64,000 nucleotides of DNA, from contig JASFAU010000001.1 in NCBI GenBank assembly GCA_039704465.1, positions 1,550,001 through 1,614,000 of the forward strand, given 5' to 3'. The position numbers and the translations under genes are program-made. The DNA comes from Plasmodiophora brassicae. Its lineage: Eukaryota; Endomyxa; Phytomyxea; Plasmodiophorida; Plasmodiophoridae. The notes under the pieces were generated by a model. That model searched no databases, was not told the origin of the DNA, and saw nothing but the letters and a program-made list of their open reading frames with translations. This document shows positions 53,208-64,000 of this stretch, piece by piece; position 1 is the stretch's first letter; each line of letters opens with the position of its first letter.

Positions 53208-54723
53208 TCAGCCGGCCAGTCCTGAGTCTTTTAGTGTGAGGTCGAGTATGATCTTCTGGACGCTGCTGAAGACTTTGAGGATGTTTTGCCTGTCGATCGC
53301 TGTTGTGAAATGCACGTGGATCTGTTTCTTGGGCAGGCCTATAGCCGTGAAGACTCGTTTGGCCGTTTCGCGGTACGTGTCTTCTAGGAACTTCGACGCC
53401 GATTCGAATGACCCGTCGCCGCTGTACTGCGGGACGAAGTTCCCAAACGGTGTGGTCTTCAGTTTCTCGGTGAAAAGATCTGATATCCCAGTACGCTTAC
53501 TAACAAAGTTTAAGTCGTTATGGTACACCACGGTTACCTGTCTTGTTGAAGAACACGACAAAACCGGCCCGTTTCAGCGCGGGTGTCGCGCAGAGCTCCT
53601 CGAACACTTCCAGGGACTCATACAGCCGGCTAGTCTTGTTATCCTCCTGTAGCGTCCTGTCGTAGTCGCTAATTGCCGTTACGTACATAATCGCTGTCTT
53701 CCACTTAGCGATGTGCTTTTGTTTTAAACCTGCCAGAACGCTTACCAGTGGCGTTATCGAACACTGATATCCACTTTCTCCGTTCGCTTCGCTGACCACC
53801 AACGTCCACCGCCCGCATCACTTTTGGTAACAGTGTCAGTCTAAAGGCAATTCATAGCTGTACGGCCCGCTGACTTAGTCCCTCGATGTTGATCTTCTGG
53901 TCCTGGATACCCGCTGTCCGTATTCGAAGGTTGACAAGGTCGTTATCGTTGGGCATCCAAGAAGGACTTGCAATTGTGGCAATCTTATTGAAGAAATACT
54001 CGGCCTGTAAGGTTTTGGTCAGAACACAGGACTCCTGCCTCTAACTCAGCTGGTCCCTACGTGATCGCCCATGTGGAACAGAGCCCGCTTGCTATACACC
54101 TTTCAGCAGAGTTAGTGTTGTGGACGAACTGTTACCAGATGACCGGCTACGAACCTTCCTGATGGTTTCATCCGTCCATAATCGGTAAATGTACGATGCG
54201 ACCTCTTCGGTAAGGGTGTTCGGGATCTCCCGTTCGATCATCCACTGGGTAACTTTGTAGATGACCGTCTCAACCGACGGCGAAAAGACGAGCTTCTCCG
54301 GGAACGCTTCCAGGATTGCCGCGTTCTGCGTCGCCATCGCCAATCGAATAATATCGTTGATTACCATGCGGTCGACAGCCGTCTTGAACGTTAGCAATTC
54401 ATCGGCCGTCCATGGACTCCCGTGGCACATTCGAAGCTGCTTAAAGAATGTACTCTGACGCACGATCCCCATGTCATGCCAACGAGGAATGCGCCCAGCA
54501 CCACTAGCAAATCTGTACCTTGCCACTCTCTCCGACTCCTACCAAGGAACTGACGTAAGACGTAAAAGCAACAATGGACGCGGCTGAGTGACAAACCCAA
54601 GAATAGGACCACAGGGAGCCGGGCGGTTGCTGCTTTATCAATTGCCAGCTGTTTAGAGATGGCGGCGCTCGTGGCCGACATCTCGTCGAGCACAGCGACG
54701 CGATCAGATTTACAGCATGACAT
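53208..54723 (-). CDS. Heterotrimeric G-protein alpha subunit
   Basis: Eight exons (54723-54597, 54538-54519, 54454-54155, 54099-54061, 54004-53875, 53820-53746, 53693-53538, 53479-53208) sum to 1119 nt and 372 residues. All G motifs are present: P-loop GVGESGKST (about 43-51, mostly from a 20-nt exon), switch I LRIRTAG (Arg189 at the ADP-ribosylation position), [12 protein letters not shown] (Gln215), FFNKTD (NKxD, 280-283) and HFTTAID in place of TCAT. The N-terminus MSCCKSD could be palmitoylated but lacks the Gly2 needed for myristoylation. It should couple a 7TM receptor to effectors at the plasma membrane. Confidence 0.95.
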
Positions 54724-55431
54724 TGCAACAGGGCATGGTGCAGGTCTAAACGCTCATCAATATGCGTTGACACGGATGAGAACACGCAGGGGCCGCAAGG
54801 AGGAGGAGACTAGTCGCCGGGACTCGCTGCCGCCTCGCCAACAACTAACCAACTGTGTGACTGGCACCCGAAGTCGTTACATCCCTCCCATGTGACCATC
54901 CTGATATAAAGAGCCAGACGCTCTCCCCGCATCACGTCATGCGTATGATGATGTTTCCTGATCCACAACACTTCCGCGTCCATCAGCCATTCTCCTGGAT
55001 AAGAAGGTCCCAAGGTGTTTTAATTCCCATGTCAGCTTCCCCCGTAAACATGTACAAACACGAACGCTGCGTAGTCACTTGAGTGAGCGTTTGAGAGCAC
55101 GCGGGGGCATTAGACGTTGACGTGACATTTGACGAGGAGTATTGCTTCGTAACCGTGTGCACGCAGTCTCCCAGGACGTGAACGAATCGACAAGATGCAC
55201 GTCGTGCATGGCCAGCCGCACACAAGTGGCAACGCGTGGCGCGCCCTGTGCAGTGCAGCATGCAAACAGAGTGCCAGGTGACTGCGACTCCAATCACCCG
55301 CTTCCTTGTCGGTTGGTATGAGCATGGCAGCAGCGCGGCGGCCGTCGGACGATGTCCCAGAGGGGGACATGTTCAGAGCGCCAGTTGCCGACCAGCACCG
55401 GGGTAGGCAATATGGCGTACCTTCCTGAGCG
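54724..55431. promoter_or_regulatory. Divergent intergenic region
   Basis: Between G-alpha (leftward) and the CEP76-like gene (rightward). No gene is supported. It must hold the G-alpha promoter, and may hold a further 5' exon of the C2-domain gene. Confidence 0.35.
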
Positions 55432-58400
55432 ATGACGCTCTGGACCGATATCGCGTACGTAGACCAGCCTGGAGCCGTCGAAATAGCCGAAGCTGAGCAG
55501 CGAAAGCCGCGAGACTTTCGGTTCCGAATAACGAAGGTCACGGGAACCTTCGAATCATCGATCCAGAACCCGTTCATTCGGTTTGAGATCGGCGGCATTG
55601 TCAGCCCGTTTGAAACCCAGTAGGGAAGCCCTCATGCCAGACTGCTGGTTGACTCAATCGGGGTTGCAGGGATCTGACAACGAAGAAGGTCAAGGTCAAG
55701 CGCAAGGATGAGGAATCCGGGGGGATGGTTGACGACGTCAAGGAGGAGCGTGTGTTCAAGGTCGCTGAGAACCTGATCGGCAAACGATACGTGCACTACA
55801 CCGCCTGCATGCAGAACGTGAAGCAGAAGGTTGAGACATCGTTCCCGTGTGATTTCGGCAACGAATGGCACGGCGTCTACGCCGACCTTAAATCGCAGCA
55901 GATTCGCATCGAGGTGTGGAACAGAAGGGTCTGGGGCGGCAACGACCTCATCGGCAAATACAAGGGCGTCCTCGTCGACATCGCCAATGGCATCGTCGAC
56001 CAGACTGTCGAAATTGAATCTCCGGGCACCCCGAAGGAGACCGTTGCCACGGTCCGGTTCAAGTGCGAATTCCAGGTGGCGCTCCTGCTCGGTCTGCGAG
56101 CTGCGTTCTGATACGTAACGAGCAGGAAATATTCGACTTTACGATCGATGTTCGTGACTGGGAGATCCAGCGCAGGGTGCCCGTTGCAGTCGACCTATCC
56201 GGCAAGTTGAAACCGCACCGAACGTTCAAGCGGACGCCAGTCCTGAAATTCTCGGCGCCACGAGCGCCGTTTCGCGACAAATTGCAACTCGCCGCTCGGA
56301 AGGTTGCCTCGCTGCTGTACTATCACCCGTTCAACGGGCACATCCCGGCTCTGGTAATGTAATGGCATTCCAGGCGCAATCGTCAGCATTTGATTCGTTG
56401 AATGACAGGCGACCCCGCTGTCATTTTGGCTTCCGTATCGGGAACTTCCGTTGCTTGCCGAAATTTCGAAATCGTGGGAGAATACGAAGACAGTGTCAGT
56501 GCTGAAACGATGATGCTAATGGCGACGCCGAACCAGTTGACATGGCGTACTGTAGGTGTTTTATTAGCGCATTGAACAAAGACGCGCCACCTAACGGCAA
56601 GGTCCAAGAGGAAAGCGGCTGCCTATCGGTTGCAGAGCCGCAACCGGTCCCGAAGGCGATGCTATCCACCAGGCTAGTTTTCACATCAATGTCTGCGCTG
56701 TTGCGCCGCCTAAACGCGACAACCTGTCAGCGCCCTGCACTACAACGGAACGCGGACGGATTTGGAGAACGAGTACTTGCAGGTAGACCTCAACGAGGAG
56801 AACTGTGGGCATAAACCACTTCGTGGACGATGCGCACTGCAGGGCATTCTCGATTACGGCTACCTCTCCGTTCAACTCAGTAGGTCCTGTCTGGTATATG
56901 GCAGAAAAGGCGATAATAACGGTTTGTAGGCAACGGGCGCGATGAGTTTGCCGCAGCGGGCGAAATCACATTCCGCCCTCCTGGGCCCATGTACCGGCAA
57001 GCGGGGAACCTAGGTCTATCGAAGCATATCGATATCCCCGATTATTGCACGCTGATAGCCGCTACAGAGTACGCGTCGGCTGACGCGGTGAACATGGTCG
57101 TAACCGTTGCACGGGCGCGCCAGCTCGAAAGCCTTGTTGGATACCAGGTAAATGCTATCTGATTTTCGTCAGTCACACGCGCATGCTGACAGATACCAGG
57201 AATACCTAAATCCCAGCGTGACCGTTGAGTGGAACAACCAGCAGAAACAAACGCGGACAGTGACGGCCACGTCGGAACCGTACTGGAACGAGCAGTGCTG
57301 GTTCCGGACGGACATCGACAAGGACAATGGGACGCCGTTGCCCACTGAACTCTTCAAGACGAGTCTGTCGGTCCAGTGCTGGGATAACGAATCGTTCAGC
57401 CGGAGTCCGCTTGGCTACGCCGAGATCGACTTCTTGACCGTCTTTCGAGAGAGGAAAATCGCTGTACGCCTTACAACGCCAGCTGTTGCTCGATGCGCGG
57501 GGTCTGACTATTGACGGCGGTCTCGTCAGGCTGGAAAGGGCAATAGACTCGTGTTTAAGAAGGCGCTCGAGCTGAACATTTCGGATGACTACGGGAAGAT
57601 CAATGTTAGCCCAACGCTGGAGATTGAAGTGCACTTTGTCCCAGGTCGCTATACGTTTGTGCAGTGAACCACGGTTACCGTGTCGCTCATATGTGTGTCC
57701 AGAATTGAAAATGTCTCGCCTGGAATTCACCGATTTCAACAAGTTGAGGGCGGAGGCCCAAGCGGTCGCTGAGGCCAAAGCCCTGGCGGACGAGGAGTAC
57801 AATCGAGCGCTGACGGCCTGGGCCGAATTGCAGAAGAAGATTGAATCGGTACGTGACGCCGCCGTCTATGATGCTGCTATAGACCCATCCTGACGACTCC
57901 AAGATCCCAGCTGGTGACGGGTTCGCGATGAACTGCCCACCGAAACGGTATTTCCACGTTCAAGGCATCGATGAGCAGACCGGGTCTGTGTTCTGGCTGC
58001 CGCGGTTCCTCGGCGAGTTGCACCCGCCTGCAGGCCTGCTGTCAGACGAGGACCTCTTGCACTTCGTCAGCTCACTGGAGTTTCAGCACCGGGTTTGTTT
58101 TTGGGATTGCCTTCGTGAACGTTTGATGATGACTCACTGGCTCCTGGGATAGTCGTGCGGGAAATCGTCAAAGAAGGACAATATGAAACCGCCAATGCTG
58201 ACCTGGAGCGACCCATTCTACTTCCTGGAGAAACGTAAAGGGACCGTCCGCGACCATGCCATACTACTGTGCAATTTCTTGCTGGCGCGTATGCACGACG
58301 CCTACGTCTGCATTGGATCCATTCGGCAGCCGAATCACGAGCTCACCGAACACGTTGGGTGATCCAGGCACGCAGCACCCGAATCGGCTCTAATAGTTAG

Positions 58401-59959
58401 TTATAGGTTTGGGTTATGACGAGGGAGCTCGAAAAGTCGAAGATCGACGAATCGCTTCCGCCCAAGAGTACAATCAAGTTCTGGGAGACGACGACGGGAA
58501 CCGTCTACACCCTGGACTCAGGAAAGGTCCTGCGGTGAGGAGTGCTGTCGACCCCTTTGGCCCTTCCCGTGTGATGACCCGTTTCTCATAGGTTCAACGA
58601 GCGCAAGAATGACGATGGCAAATGGGCTTTACCAGCGACCCGTACCGAACTAGTTAGTGTAGGGCTCATTCACTTCTGCGAACCTTGCTGATCGGAATTC
58701 CAACAGGACCCAAAGAAGGCAGCACAGCAGATCGAGGGTGCCGGCGAACGCTCATCGGACCTTCCGCCTGGAAGCCCCCGACGCAAGTCTCAGCGCCACG
58801 TAGACTTGAAGAAGAACGAGCAGGGGTTCGGTTCCGATCTGCTCGGCATTGGCATCGCGGAACCATCACCGACGTCTTCATCGGCCTGTGCTGAAGCATT
58901 CTCAGTTTTAACGGAACTGGAAGAGGCCCGCAAACGCTTCGAAGTCGAAAAGATCAGCGAGCAAACGGAACGGTTTGGATTCGTGTTCCTGCAATCTTAC
59001 GCACGACGTATTCAACAGCGTCTACATAGATTGGCGCCTTTGCGAATTCCGGAATTCGAAGGTCATCCGACCCTACCGTACGTCTGCCTAGACGTCGTCT
59101 TCAACAATGTCAGGCTGTACGCCAATGTGCAATCCGCTAATCCACAGGTACGTTGACCGCTGCCTGTAACAACGTCACCGTAACAGTGGCACCCCAGCTG
59201 ATCACGTACAATTTCAATACGGAGCATGATCGATGGTTTGAGTTCCCGTTCCACATAACCACCACCAAGGAGGCCGTGGTCGGGCCGTTCTACAACAAGA
59301 AGCCACTGCGCCCCAAGGCCTCCAGCTATGAAGTCAAACAGGCAACATTTGACATCGCACGGACAGTCGAAGGTTGGCGTATCCACCAAGTGCAACGCGA
59401 TGCTAATGCTTCGCAGTGGCCTGCTCTCAGTTCCGGGAATTCAGCGGCGACCCGGATGCTGCCGAGACTCGCTTCTTCACCGCGGGCGCCTTGCCAACCC
59501 TGGACTACCGGATGGACATCGAGGAGAAGTACACGTACGACCGTCGCGCTTCGATGCGTCCCAGTAGACCGGTGTGAACCACTGTGCCTGACGTCTCGCT
59601 AACACGTTGCCGTAGTCAGCGACGAGCCACCGCACACGGCACAACGGACGTCCAAGTTAAGCGACTGGCACGATGCTCTACAGCGACAGTTACCTCCCGG
59701 GTTCCGGTACACAGAGAAGGTGCTCGCGTTCAAGCACGCCGACGGGTCCCGCATTGCCGACACCGTCGTCCGGCATTGCAAGGAGGACATCCTGCAGATC
59801 CGGGACGCGAAATTGCCCCAGTTCGCGATTCGCGTCAAGATCGAGGAAATGCCCTGCAGCGTCTGCCCCGTTCGCGTCCTGCTCGCCGCCGTCTACAAGG
59901 CCGGGCCCGACGACGACCCGGACTGGAAACTCCAGGCCAACCTCCGCGCCAAACAATAA
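55432..59959 (+). CDS. CEP76/CC2D2A-family protein (C2 domains plus transglutaminase-like domain)
   Basis: A long spliced gene; not every junction was resolved. Clear parts: C2-like text at 55480-56353 (RITKVTGTFESSIQNPFIRF; VYADLKSQQIRIEVWN; introns about 55600-55685 and 56076-56125). A second C2 at 57100-57470 (NPSVTVEWNNQQKQTRTVT, YWNEQCWF, LSVQCWDNESFSR). A helical link (57709-57890). CPPKRYFHVQGIDEQTG, then FLEKRKGTVRDHAILLCNF with DAYVCIGS and FWETTTGTVYTL (57928-58520), which is the inactive transglutaminase-like core of CEP76/CC2D2A. The C-terminus is VVRHCKEDILQIRD...FAIRVKIEEMP...VRVLLAAVYK, like the end of CEP76. These proteins act at centrioles and the ciliary transition zone. Two adjacent genes remain possible. 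Confidence 0.65.
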
Positions 59960-60203
59960 TAACTGAGCAGCAGCCATTCACCAGACCGGTACAAAGTGGA
60001 CATCGCAGTTATGACTCAGGAGCGATGCACCGCTGCACGCGAGCCGCGTCTCTCCTGTGCGTCAGTCGCAGGTGACGCGAACTTCGAATGCCACAGGTGC
60101 AACCACCATCCGCGATGTGACTGGATGCTGATTTTGGTTTGCAACCCGGAGCAACTCGTGCTCGTGTGACACTCGCTGGGGTTCGAGTGGCGGCGCGTCG
60201 ACG

Positions 60204-63200
60204 ATGGAGAACCAGATCGGGGCCAAGGCGGAACGCCCCGCGGCTGGAGGAGAGGATTTCAGCGACAAGGCCCTGAAGACGCTGTCGCTGGATGAGCTCG
60301 TCAAACGAACCCGTACCAGTGTCAATACGTCCGACCTGGACGTCAGCTCTGGTCTGAAACCGGAGGAGGCTGAGGAGCGCCTCCGGAACGATGGCAAGAA
60401 TTGCATGACGCCGAAGCCTCCGGTGCCCCTGTGGAAACGATTCGGCAAGCATTTACTTGACCCGATGCTTGTCCTTCTCGACTTTGCTGGAGTTTTGTCC
60501 ATTGCAACGGCTCTGAGCACACCCGGAGACACGACAGACCTATACCTCGGCATTCTGCTATTCATACTTGTGGTGTGCACAGCAGGGCTATCATTCTTCC
60601 AGGAAGGACAGGTCTGATCTCACCAACCGTATCGATCTTGTGCATCGATAGCCTAATGCATGCCCAGGCGGAGAGTGCCATGCAGGGGTTCCAGAAGATG
60701 ATGCCTCAGAACGCATGCGTTCGGAGGGGGGGCGTGCAAACGACCATCAACGCTGTCGATCTTGTTCGCGGCGACATTGTCATATTGTCGACAGGTGCGC
60801 GGTCAACGTTGACAGAGGATTGCGAGAGATTTGTGACATTCTAGATACCCGTAGGCGACCGCGTTCCAGCCGACGTTGCCCTGTTAACCGCCCGAGGTCT
60901 GCGCATTGATATGAGTTCGATGACGGGTGAATCCCTGCCCGTCAAGATGTGCTCAATTCTCGAACCACCCGCGGCGGTACGCATGCCCCACACGGGTTCA
61001 ATGGTGTCGTCGCTGAAGCCGTGCTGCCACCTATATAGGGTGAATCTATCGCTCTTAGCGGATCGCAGGTCATGGCTGGCAATGGAACCGGTATTGTCGT
61101 GCGAACCGGCGACAGATGTACAATCGGGCAAATCGCATCCCTTGCGAATCAGGCCTCGACGACTGAATCGACCCTACGACGTAATGTGGAGCATTTCGTG
61201 AAGCTGATCGCGGCCCTCGCTATTGTCATGGCTGCCGCCATGTTTATCGTCACGATCATTCAGCAAGGGACCAAGAATATCCTGCAGCGAATTGTATCGA
61301 GCTTCATTGTTGTACTCGTTGCCAACGTTCCCGAGGTAACAGCGCCCTCGCATTTCCAAGGCCGACGTCTAATCGCTGCCACAAAGGGACTACCTGCTGC
61401 TGTATCCGGATGTCTTGCTGTTGCCGCGAGGCGCATGGCTGCAAAGAACGTGCTTGTGAAGCGACTCGAAGTTCTGGATACCCTGGGGGCCGTTACCGTA
61501 AGCCGCGTCGTTCACCAGAGTTGCTTCGCGTTTCACCGTATTCTTGTCCAAAGACAATTTGCACGGACAAGACGGGAACCTTGACTCAGAACCACATGGC
61601 GGTGGCGTGCCTCTTCTACGAAGGGGAAGTTCAACCTGCTGATAGTCTGTCTCATCCGCGTCACCTCAAGGAGCTGAAGTCTGCTGAACAACTCCATGGG
61701 CTGTTCGACATCTGCTTCTCGAACGACCCACTTCATTGTACAATTGTTTTCTCGGCGCTGTGCAACCAAGCTACGGCAACAGACTTCGTCCAAATCGTGG
61801 GCGTCGATTGGGGCCCTGCGTCTGGGTAATGCAACATGCTGACGCTGTTGTTGTTCGTCCCAGGAAGAGGCACCTGCAGAGACAAAGTTAACCGCTGCTC
61901 GGACGCAAGATGTCCGAATCGATATGGTCAAGAGGGCAGGGTCGGGACGAACAGGAAAGGCTCCCGATGCTGAGCGCCACGGCTCCTTAGTACGGATCCG
62001 CGTGATCTGGGCTGGCGTACTCACAGCACGTAATGCCGGATGCGTTCCTTCAGGTGCTAGGCATGGCAGAGAGCAGCGATAATGTGGCCAGGTTCAAATC
62101 ATCACCGGTCCTTATTGACGACGTTACGATTAAGCGAGTCCGCACCATGCCGATCGGAAAGCAAGACTTCACCAACATCAACCGGGGCGAGGCTCCTGTT
62201 CCGACGCGTGGCAAAGCTGATGCGTTGCGGAAGCAGACCCGCGTCCCGCGAGAGCGTGACGTGGTGGCCGGAAATGCGTCCGACGTTGCAATGTTCTGCT
62301 TCGCTGAGCGCTACGTCGACGTCATGGAGCTTCGGCAAGAAATCAAAACCATATTCATGGTCCCGTTCAGCTCCGAACGCAAATGGATGGCAACCATCCA
62401 TGGCGTTCCTGCCGCTGATCGCACAAACCGCACGTCTAAACACCTGTTAATCGTAAAGGGGGCCCTGGAACGAATGTAGGGCCGTTTGTCTGCTCCCTAG
62501 TGGTCGTTTCTGAAGCTTCCATCCTATGCAGATTGCCCAAGTGCAAACTGGTCCTGAAGAAAGGCGCCGTCGTACCACTGACTCCAGATGCGATCGCCGA
62601 GGTCGAATCAGCATGCGGGGACTTTGCCCGGCGTGGTGAACGTGTTCTCGTCATGGCCATGGCCACGCTGCCCGCCCAGCCAGACTCGTTCTCGTACACG
62701 TTCGAGGAAGATGAAGCGGGAAACATCAAGTCCAACTTTACAATCGACAACCTGACCCTGATTTCCTGTCTGGCCCTTCACGACCCGCCGAAGGTTGATA
62801 GTAGTGACGTCCTTCCTGTACGTGCTAACCGATGTGTTGCTGCGCAGGTCGGCGTAGCCGACGCCGTTCTCAAGTGTCAACGAGCAGGTATACGCGTGAT
62901 CATGATTACCGGAGACCATCCGGCGACAGCCGAAGCCATTGCTCGGCATGTCAACATTATCAAGCATTACCACACTCGCGAAGAGATCGCCGCCATGAAC
63001 CTGGACGGGCAATCCGGCGACGTGGAGCTGGCGGGCGCAGCTGTCGTAACGGGAGCGGAGATGGAGTCGATGACCGATCAGCAATGGGACGAGCTGCTCT
63101 CTATGCATGAGATCGTGTTCGCGCGCACGTCGCCCATGAACAAGCTCGAAATCGTCACTCGCCTTCAGGCCAAGGGTGAAATCTGTGCCATGACAGGAGG

Positions 63201-64000
63201 GATGCATTCCGTCGGGTGTCGGCTCCACAGCCCTGCTGACTCTGATTTCTTAGATGGCGTCAATGACTCCCCTGCGCTTCGTCGAGCCGATATCGGAATC
63301 GCCATGGGTCTACGTGGCCACGACGTAGCACGTGACGCCGCCGACGTTGTCTTGGTCGACGACGATTTCTGCACTATCGTGAACGGTATCGAAGAGGGTA
63401 TCAGTGGTGCGACCGTTGCGAACCCGGTGGAACACTGAGCCTTCCACTCCAGGCCGACTCATCTTTGACAACCTCAGAAAGATCATCGCGTACACCTTGA
63501 CACATCTGGTAGCAGAAGTCGCCGCCATCGCAATCACGTTGCTCGCGGGGTTGCCGCCCGGCTTGAATTCCTTCATGATCCTGTCCATTGATCTGGGCAC
63601 CGAGGTTCTGCTTCCATTGCACGCTTCGTTTTACGTACGGGACCATTAACTGACATCCGCCCTGACCTACAGGTCTGTCCTTCTCTGTCACTCAGTTACG
63701 AGACTGCGGAAGACGCCATCATGCAACGACCACCGCGAGACGACAAAGTTGATAGACTCGTATCCATACCGTTGTTCCTGTACATGTATGTGTGGGCGGG
63801 AATCCCAGTCGCAATGCTCTCCATTGGGGCATACCTGCTGGTCTTTCAGTCTCACGGCGTATGTCCGATGTGGGCATGGTTCATTCAGCGGGCACTAACG
63901 TTCAGCTGCAATGCAGATTCCGTTGTCGGAACTGGTGCACACCAGCTATTTCCAGCCAGGATGTGGCCCATTGCTGATCGGATCGACAGTCTTTTCGGAA
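60204..64000 (+). CDS. Na+/K+-type P-ATPase (P-type IIC), 3' end outside the window
   Basis: ATG at 60204; many exons with introns such as 60612-60667, 60795-60854, 60977-61038, 61336-61386, 61498-61553 and 63605-63672. The family landmarks are in order: cytosolic start, two membrane helices (MLVLLDFAGVLSIATAL, LGILLFILVVCTAGL), DRVPADV, MTGESLPVK, PEGLPAAV made by splicing, the phosphorylation site ICTDKTGTLTQN, VKGALERI, LHDPPK, VIMITGDHPATA, ARTSPMNKLEIV, GDGVNDSPALRRADIGIAMG, and IDLGTE-VCPSLSLSYETAE. The last resembles the IDLGTDMVPAISLAYE of Na,K-ATPase alpha, so subfamily IIC is favoured over H+ or Ca2+ pumps. One intron before GDGVND seems to start with GG. The segment 61785-62030 is poorly conserved and its introns are uncertain. 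Confidence 0.88.

Noticed and set aside
55432..57480. Ferlin (multi-C2) gene
   Set aside because: The downstream transglutaminase-like core and CEP76-like C-terminus fit the CEP76/CC2D2A family better, and no ferlin membrane anchor is seen.

Overview
This is nuclear DNA of a flagellated, chitin-making, intron-rich but very compact eukaryote. The best single clue to its identity is the five-unit polyubiquitin gene (40609-41766): each unit is followed by one extra residue (Thr, Thr, Thr, Thr, Asn). Single-residue insertions at ubiquitin junctions are a known marker of Cercozoa and Foraminifera (Rhizaria). A chitin deacetylase with three CBM18 modules, flagellar genes (IFT38/CLUAP1 and a CEP76/CC2D2A-type protein), high GC, tight gene spacing and 44-69 nt introns all fit a plasmodiophorid such as Plasmodiophora. 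The species name is an inference.

Layout. 1-11.0 kb: the end of an HPP-family membrane protein, two related protein kinases with signal peptides, a large SNF2/RING helicase, dephospho-CoA kinase and a WD40 protein. 11.1-16.3 kb: IFT38, two small secreted proteins with nearly identical C-terminal hydrophobic tails, a damaged coiled-coil gene and an inverted coding repeat. 16.6-22.6 kb: a gene of Cys/His-Gly repeats interrupted by an LTR retrotransposon with apparently identical 168-bp LTRs. 22.9-28.9 kb: secreted proteins (vWD-like, chitin deacetylase, Gly/Tyr-rich) and a coiled-coil protein. 29.9-31.3 kb: an inverted pair of recombinase-like pseudogenes. 32.1-41.8 kb: conserved housekeeping genes (SYF2, gamma-tubulin, CK2 beta, a RasGAP, polyubiquitin). 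41.9-49.1 kb: a possible G-gamma, a WD40 protein, a secreted Gln-rich protein, a 7TM protein, an FtsJ-like methyltransferase and coiled-coil proteins. 49.8-64 kb: an insulysin-type protease, a G-alpha subunit, a CEP76/CC2D2A-like protein, and a Na+/K+-type P-ATPase that runs off the end.

Gene models were spliced by hand from GT...AG sites and protein-family conservation. In thirteen multi-exon genes the summed exons give a whole number of codons with no internal stop, which supports the junctions. The most unusual object is the retrotransposon: its Gag and protease look Ty3/gypsy-like, while its integrase, reverse transcriptase and RNase H are in Ty1/copia order and style. It sits in a host gene whose frame is exactly continuous once the element and one copy of the target duplication are set aside.
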